The notes beneath the pieces were generated by a model. The model had not been told where the DNA came from, ran no database searches, and was given only the letters and a program-made list of their open reading frames with translations. From Myxococcales bacterium (GTDB lineage Bacteria > Myxococcota_A > UBA9042), in NCBI GenBank assembly GCA_947499075.1, contig CANMNA010000005.1:1-47928 (forward strand): DNA of 47,928 nt, given 5' to 3'. A program made the translations under genes and the position numbers. Below are positions 18,181 to 27,335 of the stretch, piece after piece (within the stretch, counting starts at the first letter, position 1; the number at the start of each line of letters is the position of its first letter).

Positions 18181-18216
18181 TTGGTGACGCCACCGGCAAT
18201 CCTGTATACAATACAG
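18181..18216 (+). promoter_or_regulatory. Putative RHH-mazF promoter with operator-like dyad
   Basis: TTGGTG, 18-nt spacer, TATACA inside the dyad CTGTAT-ACA-ATACAG (18202-18216), 15 nt upstream of the antitoxin ATG. Confidence 0.55.
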
Positions 18217-18231
18217 CATTAGAGGCCGCAC

Positions 18232-18459
18232 ATGACCGTTCGACTCAACATCACCCTGTCCGACGAAACCTACCGCCGCCTCAAGCGCAGCGCGCCGCCC
18301 AAGGGCATGAGCGCGTACATTGATCAGGCCCTGCAAAAGAGCCTGAAGCCGGACCGCGCGACGCTGGATCAGGCCTACCGCGACTCGTGGACAGACCAAG
18401 CGCGGTTTGAACTTGCCGCAGACTGGGCCGCGCTCGAAACAGAGGGGTGGCCCGAGTGA
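18232..18459 (+). CDS. Ribbon-helix-helix antitoxin paired with MazF
   Basis: MTVRLNITLSDETYRRLKRSAPPKGMSAYIDQALQKSLK...; GTGA overlap with downstream toxin. Confidence 0.85.
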   Translation: MTVRLNITLSDETYRRLKRSAPPKGMSAYIDQALQKSLKPDRATLDQAYRDSWTDQARFELAADWAALETEGWPE

Positions 18460-18782
18460 AGATCGAGCGTGGCGAAGTGTGGTGGGTCGCGCTGGACCCG
18501 ACGGTTGGAACCGAAATCCAGAAGTCGCGGCCAGCCGCGGTGGTGTCCAATGACGCGACCAACGCGTTTGGGCCGCGCGTCGTGGTTGTGCCCATCACGT
18601 CCAACGTCGCGCGGATGTTTCCGGGTGACGCGCTGGTCACGGTGTCCGGCCGTCCTGGGCGGGCCCTGGGTGACCAGATGTGCTCGGCCGACAAGTCCAG
18701 GCTCCAGCGCCGCATTGGCAGCCTGAGTACAGACGACCTGCGAGCCGTGGAATTCGCGCTGCGGGTGACGCTGGACCTCTAG
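18456..18782 (+). CDS. MazF/PemK-family endoribonuclease toxin
   Basis: VKIERGEVWWVALDPTVGTEIQKSRPAAVVSNDATNAFGPRVVVVPITSNVARMFPGDALV. Confidence 0.93.
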   Translation: MKIERGEVWWVALDPTVGTEIQKSRPAAVVSNDATNAFGPRVVVVPITSNVARMFPGDALVTVSGRPGRALGDQMCSADKSRLQRRIGSLSTDDLRAVEFALRVTLDL

Positions 18783-19946
18783 ATGACGCCGGCCAGCCTT
18801 TGGCGCCCGATCGCCGACCGCCATTTCCGTCGCTGCTTGCAGACCGTGCGCAGCGCCGTCCGCGCCGCCGACCTGTGGCGACCCGGCGCCACCGTCGGGT
18901 GGGCCTGCTCCGGCGGCGCCGACTCGGTGGCGGGTCTGTTGGTGTGCGCGGCGCTGCGCAAGTCGTTGGGGCACCAGATCGTGGTCTTCCATGTCGATCA
19001 CGGTCTGGCGGCGACGAGCGGCGAGGCGGTCGTGCTGGTGCAGCAGCTGGCGGCGGAGTTGGGGTTGGGGTGTCGGGTGGCGCGGGTGGATCTGGCTTCG
19101 CCGGCTCTGGGACCCGCCTTGCGGGCGGGCACGGAGGCCCGCCCCTACCCGGACACGGCGAACGCGTCGGACGCGCACCCCTACCCGGACACGCCGGCGA
19201 CAGCGCCCTTGCCCCAACTCGAAGCCCGCGCCCGCGCCGCGCGCTACGCCGCGCTGGCCGAGATGGCCGCCGCCACCGGATGCACCGTCCTCGCCACCGC
19301 CCACCACGCCGACGATCAGGCCGAGACGCTGCTGCTGCGTCTTGCCCGCGGCGCCGGCAGCGACGCGCTTGCCGGCATTTCGCAAAAGCGCACCGATGGC
19401 GTGGTCCGCCCCTTGCTGGGCCTGTCGCGCGCCGACCTGCGCCAGATTCTGGGCGACCGGCCGCATTGGACCGATCCCAGCAACGCGCAGTTGGCCCACA
19501 GCCGCAACCGCTTGCGCCACTTGGCGTTGCCGGCGTTGGAGTCGGCGTTGCCGGGGGCGGCCCTGGGTCTGGCCCGGACCGCCGCTGTGCTCGCCGAGAC
19601 CCGCGGCGGGATCGACGCCTGGCTCGACCTCGCCTTGCGCCACACGGTCCAACGCGAAGCCCTAGGTCTGCGCGTACCACGCGCCGCCGTGCCCACCGAC
19701 CCAGCGGCGCTGACCCTGCTGATCCGGTGGGTCGCCGCGCAGCTTCAGGCCCCGCTGCCGTCGGCCCGCGCGACCAGCCAATTTCTGGCGCTCGCGGCCC
19801 AGCCAGGCCCATCGACGATGCGCGCCGCTGGATGGCAGCTGGTCCAAACTGCCGACGCCTGGCAATTCGTGGCCGCGACACCCAAATCACCAGACGATCG
19901 TCAAAACCCGCCCGGCTACGTTGCGCAACCCCGGGGTGCGGACTAA
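18783..19946 (+). CDS. tilS: tRNA(Ile)-lysidine synthase
   Basis: PP-loop VGWACSGGADSVAGLLVCAALR, HVDHGLAA, ATAHHADDQAETLLLRLARGAG, RPLLGLSRADLRQIL, WTDPSNAQLAHSRNRLRH. Confidence 0.92.
   Translation: MTPASLWRPIADRHFRRCLQTVRSAVRAADLWRPGATVGWACSGGADSVAGLLVCAALRKSLGHQIVVFHVDHGLAATSGEAVVLVQQLAAELGLGCRVARVDLASPALGPALRAGTEARPYPDTANASDAHPYPDTPATAPLPQLEARARAARYAALAEMAAATGCTVLATAHHADDQAETLLLRLARGAGSDALAGISQKRTDGVVRPLLGLSRADLRQILGDRPHWTDPSNAQLAHSRNRLRHLALPALESALPGAALGLARTAAVLAETRGGIDAWLDLALRHTVQREALGLRVPRAAVPTDPAALTLLIRWVAAQLQAPLPSARATSQFLALAAQPGPSTMRAAGWQLVQTADAWQFVAATPKSPDDRQNPPGYVAQPRGAD
19121..19160. repeat. REP-like GC-rich palindromic repeat, copy 2, within tilS
   Basis: GCGGGCGGGCACGGAGGCCCGCCCCTACCCGGACACGGCG, closely related to 4629-4670; CACCCCTACCCGGACACG follows at about 19177. 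Confidence 0.55.
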
Positions 19947-20022
19947 CCTGCTTTGACCCGGTGTTGACCTGCCGTCGCCGCCGCCTCGATCGCCCGTGTC
20001 GGGCTTGCCAAGGAATCTCCCC

Positions 20023-21963
20023 GTGAAGCAATACCGCAATATGTTGGTCTGGGTGGTGCTCATCTTGCTGGTGGTGGTGCTGTACACCGGCGTGCGATCG
20101 AGTGCTGCGGGGGCTGAGATCTCGTTTACCGAGTTCATCCACAAGGCGACGGCGACCAAAGATGTCGCTGAGAAAGATCAGATCGACGAAGTCACCGTGC
20201 GCGGCTTGGGCATCGAAGGCCTGACGCGCGAAGGCAAGCCGTTTCGCACTGCGGGAGAGCTCAAGGAATTCCAAAAGGATCTGATCGCCCGCGGGGTCAA
20301 GATCACCTACGAGCGCGAAGATGCCAACGCGGTGTGGATCTCGCTGTTGCTCAATTGGCTGCCGATGCTGCTGCTGTTGGGTCTGTTCTTTGTGTTCATG
20401 CGGCAATTGCAGTCAGGCGGCTCGCGTGCGATGTCGTTTGGCAAGTCGCGGGCCAAAGTGATGACCGAGAACAACAACCGTGTCACGTTTGACGACGTGG
20501 CCGGCATCGACGAGTGCAAGCAAGAGCTCGAAGAGATCATCCACTTCTTGAAGGACCCCAAGAAGTTCACCAAGCTGGGCGGCCGGATTCCCAAGGGTGT
20601 GCTGCTGATGGGCTCGCCGGGCACCGGCAAGACGCTGTTGGCCCGCGCGGTAGCCGGTGAAGCGGGCGTGCCGTTCTTCTCGATCTCAGGCTCCGACTTT
20701 GTCGAGATGTTCGTCGGCGTGGGCGCCAGCCGCGTCCGCGACTTGTTTGAGCAGGGCAAGAAGAGTGCCCCTTGCATCATCTTCATCGACGAAATTGACG
20801 CGGTCGGTCGCCACCGTGGCGCTGGCATGGGCGGCGGGCACGACGAGCGCGAGCAGACCCTGAATCAACTGCTGGTCGAGATGGATGGCTTCGAGAACAA
20901 CACCGGCGTGATTCTGGTGGCGGCGACTAACCGGCCTGACGTGCTCGATCCGGCGCTGTTGCGGGCCGGGCGCTTCGATCGGCGGGTGGTGGTGCCGGCG
21001 CCCGATGCCAAGGGTCGCCATGCCATCTTGAAGGTCCACACCCGCAAGGTGCCGTTGTCGCCGGCCGTCGATCTGGAGTCGCTGTCGCGCGGTACGCCCG
21101 GTTTCGCGGGCGCCGATTTGGAGAATCTGGTCAACGAAGCATGCCTGCTGGCGGCGCGGCGCGACCACGAGCTGGTGATGATGGAGGACTTTGAGAACTC
21201 CAAAGACAAGGTGCTGATGGGCACCGAGCGTCGGGGCCTGATGCTCGATGGCGAAGAGCTGAAGAATACGGCGGTACACGAGGCCGGTCACGCGCTGGTG
21301 TCGATGCACCTGCCGACGCTGGATCCGCTGCACAAGGTCACGATTGTGCCGCGCGGTCGGGCGTTGGGCCTGACCCAGTCGCTGCCGGAGCGCGATCGCT
21401 ACTCGCACAACTCGGCGCACCTCAACGATCAGATCGCCATGATGATGGGCGGCCGGATCGCCGAAGACCTGGTGATGGGCGAGATTACCACCGGTGCCGC
21501 CAACGACATCGAGCGCGCGACCGAGCTGGCGCGGCGGATGGTCTGCGAGTGGGGCATGAGCAACATGGGCCCGCTGGCGTATGGCAAAAAGAGCGGTGAG
21601 CCGTTCTTGGGTCGCGACTATGCCGCCACCCAGAACTTTTCGGAGTCGACAGCGGTGCAAGTCGACCAGGAGATCAAGCGGCTGGTGGACGACGCGTACC
21701 GGCGCGCCACTACCATTTTGCGCGACAACCGCGGCCAGCTCGACTTGTTGTCGCAAGCGCTGCTCGACTTTGAGACGCTGGACGGCGAAGAAGTGGCGTT
21801 TGCCATTGCCGGCAAGGACATCAAGGAGCTGCGGGCCACCCGCGAGGCCCAGGCCAAGCACCGCGCGACCCAAGGCGGGGCCGAGTCGCCCAAAGAGCCC
21901 AAGCGGCCGATTGCGCCGATTGTCGAGGGGCTGCCCGGCCTGCCGGAGCCGCTGCCGCGCTGA
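20023..21963 (+). CDS. ftsH: ATP-dependent zinc metalloprotease FtsH
   Basis: [76 protein letters not shown] zinc site. Upstream in-frame start at 19996 also possible. Confidence 0.98.
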   Translation: MKQYRNMLVWVVLILLVVVLYTGVRSSAAGAEISFTEFIHKATATKDVAEKDQIDEVTVRGLGIEGLTREGKPFRTAGELKEFQKDLIARGVKITYEREDANAVWISLLLNWLPMLLLLGLFFVFMRQLQSGGSRAMSFGKSRAKVMTENNNRVTFDDVAGIDECKQELEEIIHFLKDPKKFTKLGGRIPKGVLLMGSPGTGKTLLARAVAGEAGVPFFSISGSDFVEMFVGVGASRVRDLFEQGKKSAPCIIFIDEIDAVGRHRGAGMGGGHDEREQTLNQLLVEMDGFENNTGVILVAATNRPDVLDPALLRAGRFDRRVVVPAPDAKGRHAILKVHTRKVPLSPAVDLESLSRGTPGFAGADLENLVNEACLLAARRDHELVMMEDFENSKDKVLMGTERRGLMLDGEELKNTAVHEAGHALVSMHLPTLDPLHKVTIVPRGRALGLTQSLPERDRYSHNSAHLNDQIAMMMGGRIAEDLVMGEITTGAANDIERATELARRMVCEWGMSNMGPLAYGKKSGEPFLGRDYAATQNFSESTAVQVDQEIKRLVDDAYRRATTILRDNRGQLDLLSQALLDFETLDGEEVAFAIAGKDIKELRATREAQAKHRATQGGAESPKEPKRPIAPIVEGLPGLPEPLPR

Positions 21964-21966
21964 ATT

Positions 21967-22119
21967 CTGGATTTCTTCCGTCGCCGTTGCTGTCTAGAAC
22001 TGGATTTCTTCCGTCGCCGTTGCTGCCTAGAACTGGATTTCTTCCGTCGCCGTTGCCGTGCCGATCTGACTTTCTCCCGTCGCCGTTGCCGTGCCGATCT
22101 GACTTTCTCCCGGCGGCTC
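21967..22119. repeat. 33-bp tandem repeat, about 4.6 copies
   Basis: CTGGATTTCTTCCGTCGCCGTTGCTGTCTAGAA and variants at 21967, 22000, 22033, 22066, partial at 22099. Confidence 0.92.
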
Positions 22120-22161
22120 AAGCCGCGGGCTACCTCTACGAAGCCCCGCCTGCGCGGGGCT
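22113..22161. promoter_or_regulatory. Two adjacent hairpins just upstream of folP
   Basis: GCGGCT-CA-AGCCGC (22113-22126) and AGCCCCGC-CTGC-GCGGGGCT (22142-22161), the latter ending 9 nt before the folP ATG. Confidence 0.55.
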
Positions 22162-22170
22162 GGGACCCCC

Positions 22171-23031
22171 ATGCAGCTGGCCGGACGCGTGCTGAATCTG
22201 ACCCGTCCCCAGCTTGTCGGCATCCTCAACCTCACCCCTGATTCGTTCTCCGATGGCGGTGAACTGCCCACGCTCGATGCGGTGCGCAGGCGCGCCGAGG
22301 CGCTGGTTGCCGCCGGCGCGGACCTGCTCGACGTGGGCGGAGAGTCGACGCGACCCGGTGCCGCAGCGGTCAGCACGGCTGAGGAGTTGGCGCGGGTCGT
22401 GCCGGCGCTGCAGCAGTTGACGCAGTGGTGCCCGGTGCCAATCAGCATCGACACCCGCAAGGCTAAGGTTGCACGCGCCGCCTTGGCCAGTGGCGCGGCG
22501 CTGGTCAACGACACCAGCGGCGCTTTTGACGTGGAGATGGCCGCCTTGGTGCGGGAAACGGGCGCCGGATGGGTGCTGATGCACGCGCCCCATCCGGTGG
22601 GCGCGATGCAGTGGTCCACTGCGGTGCAGGCCCTGCCCGAGGCGCCCCACGCTGCAGTGGGCGCGATTGCCCAAGCCCTGCAACACTGGGTCGATCAAGC
22701 CCAACAAGCAGGTGTCGCGCGGGCACAGCTGGCGATCGACCCCGGTATCGGCTTTGGTAAAAGTGTCGCGCACAACCTGGCGCTCTTGCGCCCGCAACCT
22801 GCGCTTGGCAGTATCGGGCTGCCCCTGTACGTGGGTCCATCGCGGAAATCGTTTCTTCACAAAGTGTTGCGGGCGCCCGGCGCCGAAGATCCGCGCGACC
22901 GTGCTTGGGCTACGGCGGCCGCGGTGGCGGCTGCGGTGCTGGCGGGCGCGGCGTTTGTTCGCGTCCACGATGTGGCGGCGATGCGCCAAGTGCTCGACAT
23001 CGCAACGGCTTTGCGCGACTGCCCGGCGTGA
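22171..23031 (+). CDS. folP: Dihydropteroate synthase
   Basis: LVGILNLTPDSFSDGGELPTLDAV...GADLLDVGGESTRPGA...PISIDTRKAKVARAAL...ALVNDTSGAFD...LAIDPGIGFGKSVAHNLALL. Confidence 0.96.
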   Translation: MQLAGRVLNLTRPQLVGILNLTPDSFSDGGELPTLDAVRRRAEALVAAGADLLDVGGESTRPGAAAVSTAEELARVVPALQQLTQWCPVPISIDTRKAKVARAALASGAALVNDTSGAFDVEMAALVRETGAGWVLMHAPHPVGAMQWSTAVQALPEAPHAAVGAIAQALQHWVDQAQQAGVARAQLAIDPGIGFGKSVAHNLALLRPQPALGSIGLPLYVGPSRKSFLHKVLRAPGAEDPRDRAWATAAAVAAAVLAGAAFVRVHDVAAMRQVLDIATALRDCPA

Positions 23032-23064
23032 GGTCGGCACAACTGTAGGGCGGAGGCGATCCGG

Positions 23065-24069
23065 GTGTTCGAAGGCCTGCCAGAGTGGAGCGATTGGCTG
23101 CAGTGGCGGCGCCTGCTCGATGTGGGTCTGGTCGCCGTGCTGGTCTACCAGTTGTTGGTCTTGATGCGCGGATCGCGCTCGGGATCGCTCTTGGTCGCGT
23201 TGGTCCTGTTGCTGGGGCTGTGGTACGTCAGCCGTGACGACCTGCTCGACCTGCCGACGGTGTACTGGGTCCTAGACCACTTCATCGCCAGCGCCGCGGT
23301 GCTGTTGGTGGTGTTGTTTGCCGACGACATACGCCGGGCACTGGGCGCGGCGCTGCGGTCGCCGTTGCTGGCCGGTCAGCGGGCGCGCCTGAGCAGCGAA
23401 TTGGTCGAAGAAATTGTCCGTGCCTGTGCTGAGCTATGCGACCGCAATTTGGGGGCGCTCATCGTGGTCGAGCAGCAGGCGCCGCTGGACCGCTATGCCG
23501 AAGCCGGCGTGCGGGTGGGCTCGGAGATTTCGTGGCAGTTGCTGGTCGCGCTGTTCAATTCGTCCTACCAAAGCCCGACCCACGATGGCGCGGTGCTGAT
23601 CCAGAAGGGCCGGATTGCGATGGCCGGATGCTTCTTGCCGCTGGCAGGTGGCGCGGGTATTCCGGGCACGCTGGGCTCGCGGCACCGCGCGGCGCTGGGG
23701 CTGGCCGATGAGACTGACGCTTTGGTGGTGGTGGTTTCCGAAGAGACGGCGACTTGTTCGCTGGCCCACATGGGTCAACTCGATCTGCATCTGAGCCCCG
23801 CCGACCTGCGCGAGCGGTTGCGGCTGCTGGCGGGCGACAATGCCCAACCGGCGGCGTGGCAGCATTCGGCGTGGCGACGGCGGATCAGCTTTCACAGCCG
23901 CGCGGCGGAGCCAACCCAGCGGCCGCCCATGGCCCAAGTTTCGTCGGCCGAGACTGGCTACGATGCGGACTTGGCGCGCCCGCCGGCGCCTGACCTCAAT
24001 GTGGGATCTCAAGCAGATCCGGTCGTGGAACATAGTGAAGAACGGCCAGAAGATGGCGATGACACCTAG
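23065..24069 (+). CDS. cdaA: Diadenylate cyclase, CdaA type
   Basis: Three N-terminal TM segments, then DAC domain with SPTHDGAVLIQKGRIAMAGCFLPL and GTLGSRHRAALGLADETDALVVVVSEETA. Confidence 0.93.
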   Translation: MFEGLPEWSDWLQWRRLLDVGLVAVLVYQLLVLMRGSRSGSLLVALVLLLGLWYVSRDDLLDLPTVYWVLDHFIASAAVLLVVLFADDIRRALGAALRSPLLAGQRARLSSELVEEIVRACAELCDRNLGALIVVEQQAPLDRYAEAGVRVGSEISWQLLVALFNSSYQSPTHDGAVLIQKGRIAMAGCFLPLAGGAGIPGTLGSRHRAALGLADETDALVVVVSEETATCSLAHMGQLDLHLSPADLRERLRLLAGDNAQPAAWQHSAWRRRISFHSRAAEPTQRPPMAQVSSAETGYDADLARPPAPDLNVGSQADPVVEHSEERPEDGDDT

Positions 24070-24084
24070 CCGCGCCCGCAGTGG

Positions 24085-25071
24085 ATGGTAATGCCGAACC
24101 GCTCCTCCAGCTTGCGCGATCTGTTGACCCAGAACCTGGGCCTCAAGCTCATGGCGCTGGTGTTGGCGCTGGCGGTGCAAATCGTGGTCCAGCGCGACAG
24201 CGTGCGCGACGCCGATGTCAACGTGCGCTTGCGGCTGTTCGGTGTGCCGCCAGGCCAAATCTGCGTGGGGGCGCTGCCAGAGAATGCCCGGTTGCGGGTG
24301 CGCGGTCGACGCGTCGCCTTGGCCGAGATGGCCAATGCCCGCAACCTGGAGATTGGTCTGGACTTGAGCTCGTACCGCGATGGCGACCGGTTGGTGTTTG
24401 AGCCCCGCCATTTTGAGCAGCAGCTGCCGGTGCGCGCTGTCGAAGTGGTGACGGTGGAGCCGGCTGCCATCGACGTCCGGCTGCAACCGTTGCAGACCAA
24501 GATCTTGCCGGTTGAGGTTGCGTTGACTGGTGAAGCAGCGGCGGGCTGGCGTGCCAACCCCAAGCTGGCGATTTTGGAACCCGCGACGGTGCAGGTGACG
24601 GGGCCGGCGAGTCAATTGGCTAAAATGACAGCGATGCGCACCCAGCCTGTTGACTTGGCTTATGCCGAGAAAGACGTGGTCGCGACCGCGCGGCTGGCCA
24701 TGCCCAGCGAGCGCTTGCTGACGGTCAAACCCGATGAAGTCAAAGTGACCATCAAACTGGAAGAGACGGATCTGTCGCGGACCCTGCCTGGGGTGCCGGT
24801 GGTGATGAAGAACTGCCCGGAGGGCGCGCAGTGCAGCATCGACCCACCCGAGGTCAACTTGCGGGTCGAGGGCATGGTGCGGCCGGTGCGCGCCCTGCTG
24901 GCCAAGGTGCCCGATGGCCTGGCGTATGTCGATCTGGCCAACGCGGTGCCGGGCGGCGAACGGCAACTCAAAATCCAGGTTCAGACGATGCGGGGCTTGG
25001 TCTTGTCGCCGACGCCGGCCGTTGCAAAGTTTGCGATCGTGCGCGACGCTGCGCCGCCCGCGGGTCCGTAG
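24085..25071 (+). CDS. YbbR/CdaR-like protein
   Basis: N-terminal TM (DLLTQNLGLKLMALVLALAVQIVV) and repeated YbbR-like beta segments; follows cdaA. Confidence 0.85.
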   Translation: MVMPNRSSSLRDLLTQNLGLKLMALVLALAVQIVVQRDSVRDADVNVRLRLFGVPPGQICVGALPENARLRVRGRRVALAEMANARNLEIGLDLSSYRDGDRLVFEPRHFEQQLPVRAVEVVTVEPAAIDVRLQPLQTKILPVEVALTGEAAAGWRANPKLAILEPATVQVTGPASQLAKMTAMRTQPVDLAYAEKDVVATARLAMPSERLLTVKPDEVKVTIKLEETDLSRTLPGVPVVMKNCPEGAQCSIDPPEVNLRVEGMVRPVRALLAKVPDGLAYVDLANAVPGGERQLKIQVQTMRGLVLSPTPAVAKFAIVRDAAPPAGP

Positions 25072-25089
25072 GCGGCGGTACTTGGTGCT

Positions 25090-26331
25090 ATGGCTCTGAT
25101 TGTCAAGAAATTTGGTGGCTCATCGATGGCCACTGTGCAGCGGATTGGCTTGGTCGCCGATCGCGTCGCGCAGTCGACCAGCCAGGGCGATCAGGTCGTA
25201 GTCGTGGTGTCGGCGATGCAAGGCGAGACCGATCGGCTGCTCAAGCTGGCCAGTCAGGTCTGCACCATGCCGCGCGACCGCGAGATCGACGTGTTGTTGG
25301 CGACCGGCGAGCAGGTGGCGATTGCGCTGCTGGCGCTGGCGCTGCGCGAAAAGGGCATCGAAGCGCGCAGCTTCTTGGGCCACCAGGTCAAGATTTTGAC
25401 CGACAACGTGCACGGCTCAGCGCGGATCGTCACCATCGATGCCGCCCCGGTGCACGAGTGCCTGCAGCGCGGTGAAGTCGTGGTGGTCGCTGGATTTCAG
25501 GGCGTCGATCAAGACGGCAACATCACGACGCTGGGCCGCGGCGGCTCTGACTTGTCGGCGGTGGCGATGGCCGCCGCCGTCGGTGCCGATGCCTGCGAGA
25601 TCTACAGCGACGTCGACGGCATCTACACCACCGACCCGGGCATCTACAGCAAGGCCCGAAAAATCGACAAGATCTCGTGCGAAGAGATGCTCGAACTCGC
25701 CAGCCTGGGCGCCAAGGTGCTTCAGGCCCGCTCGGTCGAGTTTGCCCTCAAGCACAAGGTCGCGATTTGCTGCAAGTCGACGTTTTCAGAGGGCAGCGGC
25801 AGCTGGGTGTTGCCGGTCATTTCAGGGCTGGAGGGCGAAGCGATGGCTGGACTGGAAGGCGCGGTGGTCACCGGCGTGGCCTGCGACCGCAACACTGCGC
25901 GGCTGTCGGTGTTGCGCATCCCCAATCGACCGGGCACCGCCGCCGCGCTGTTTCGGCCGCTGGCCGAAGATGCCATCAACGTCGATGTCATCATCCAGAC
26001 GGCGCCGCAAGACGGCCACTGTGAGCTGTCGTTTACGGTGCCCAAGGCCAGCGCTGAGCGGTCGGTGCAGCTGTTGCTCGCCCACCAAGAGCGGCTGGGG
26101 TTCGCCGAGGTGCGGGTCGCCGACAATGTCGCCAAGGTCTCGATTGTGGGCGCCGGTATGCGCAGCCAGCCGGGCGTGGCCTTGCAGGCGTTTGAGGCCC
26201 TGGGTCAGGCTGGCATCGACATCCAGCTGATTTCGACTTCCGAGATCAAGATCTCGGTGGTGGTCGACGATCGCCTCGCCGAAGCGGCGGTCCGGGTGCT
26301 GCACGACTCATTTCAGCTGGACCGCGTCTGA
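25090..26331 (+). CDS. Aspartate kinase with C-terminal ACT domains
   Basis: MALIVKKFGGSSMATVQRIGLVADRV...TTLGRGGSDLSAVAMAAAVGADACEIYSDVDGIYTTDP. Confidence 0.97.
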   Translation: MALIVKKFGGSSMATVQRIGLVADRVAQSTSQGDQVVVVVSAMQGETDRLLKLASQVCTMPRDREIDVLLATGEQVAIALLALALREKGIEARSFLGHQVKILTDNVHGSARIVTIDAAPVHECLQRGEVVVVAGFQGVDQDGNITTLGRGGSDLSAVAMAAAVGADACEIYSDVDGIYTTDPGIYSKARKIDKISCEEMLELASLGAKVLQARSVEFALKHKVAICCKSTFSEGSGSWVLPVISGLEGEAMAGLEGAVVTGVACDRNTARLSVLRIPNRPGTAAALFRPLAEDAINVDVIIQTAPQDGHCELSFTVPKASAERSVQLLLAHQERLGFAEVRVADNVAKVSIVGAGMRSQPGVALQAFEALGQAGIDIQLISTSEIKISVVVDDRLAEAAVRVLHDSFQLDRV

Positions 26332-26694
26332 TCTCGCCGCCAATTGGGACGCGCACAACAGCTTTGCCAACCGCGCCGACAGCACGGGGCCAACTCCGGA
26401 CACACCGGCAATCGGCGACCCGCGCGCACAGGTGTGGGTCCGGCAGTGCGTCTGCAGGCGCAGCCCGACCGCGCGGCTGATGCCTGGGACGGTGCGCCAG
26501 TCCTCTAGATCCGCCGTCGCTGGGTCGAGGCAACCCGACCGCGCCAGCTGGCCGCCGCGCTGATGCGCGACGACCCGCCTGGGCTCTGGTCCATACAGTT
26601 GCCACGCTGGCGCGATGGTCAGCGCCAAGCCCAGCACCAGCAAGCGCACGCGCACCGAATCTGGCGGGTTGTGGTGGGCGTGGGTCACGGCCAT
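26308..26694 (-). CDS. Small helix-hairpin-helix (ComEA-like) protein with N-terminal hydrophobic segment
   Basis: VRVRLLVLGLALTIAPAWQLYG... WRTVPGISRAVGLRLQTHC...IAGVSGVGPVLSARLAKLL. Confidence 0.65.
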   Translation of the reverse strand: MAVTHAHHNPPDSVRVRLLVLGLALTIAPAWQLYGPEPRRVVAHQRGGQLARSGCLDPATADLEDWRTVPGISRAVGLRLQTHCRTHTCARGSPIAGVSGVGPVLSARLAKLLCASQLAARSDAVQLK

Positions 26695-27101
26695 TGCGCC
26701 GGCTCTTGCAGCAAGCCGGCGCGCTCAAAGCTGTACCAGCCGCCCGCCGCCACAATGACGTGATCAACCAGCCGCACCCCGAGTACGGCACAGGCCTGGG
26801 CCATGCGCGCGGTGAACGCCCGGTCGGCCACGCTGGGCCAGGCGTGCCCTGACGGGTGATTGTGGACCAGCGCCACCGCCACGCACCCCGCCGCCAGCAG
26901 CGGACCCAACAATTCGGCCGGCCGACACGCCACGCCCTGTTCGGTCCCCGGCTTGCGCACGCTGGCCACCACGACGTGCTGGGCATCCAGACCCACGGCG
27001 ATCAGTTGCTCGCGGTCGGCCAGCGCCAACGCCGCGTACAGCGCGGCCAGCTGTGGCGCGGTCCGGACGCGGACAATCGAAGCGGTGGGTAGGCTAGGCA
27101 T
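26685..27101 (-). CDS. RadC-like JAB/MPN domain protein
   Basis: VGLDAQHVVVASVRKPGTEQGVACRPAELLGPLLAAGCVAVALVHNHPSGHAWPSVADRAFTARMAQACAVLGVRLVDHVIV; JAMM HNHPSG..PSVAD intact. Confidence 0.85.
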   Translation of the reverse strand: MPSLPTASIVRVRTAPQLAALYAALALADREQLIAVGLDAQHVVVASVRKPGTEQGVACRPAELLGPLLAAGCVAVALVHNHPSGHAWPSVADRAFTARMAQACAVLGVRLVDHVIVAAGGWYSFERAGLLQEPAQWP

Positions 27102-27335
27102 GGCTGACGACGATGCACGGTTCGTGCCAGCGCTCAGCTGGCCGTAACTATCCTTTATTCAATAGAGTTGCTGGTCGGATGCGCCGCAAAGCTGGTCTCA
27201 GTCTCAGTCTGGATACTGGTCTCAGTCTCATCGACTTGTTTGACCAACGATCGCGGAAGTTCCTTGACGTTGGAGACGATGCAGCGACAATGGGTGCTTG
27301 GGGCCACTGCCCCCGTTGCCACCCTGCGAGACACC

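Noticed and set aside
21967-22119. 33-bp repeats considered as CRISPR
   Set aside because: Units are directly contiguous, with no spacers and no cas genes.
27190-27230. Short direct repeat CTGGTCTCAGTCTCA in the leader of the FG-GAP gene
   Set aside because: Only two short copies; low complexity, no clear function.
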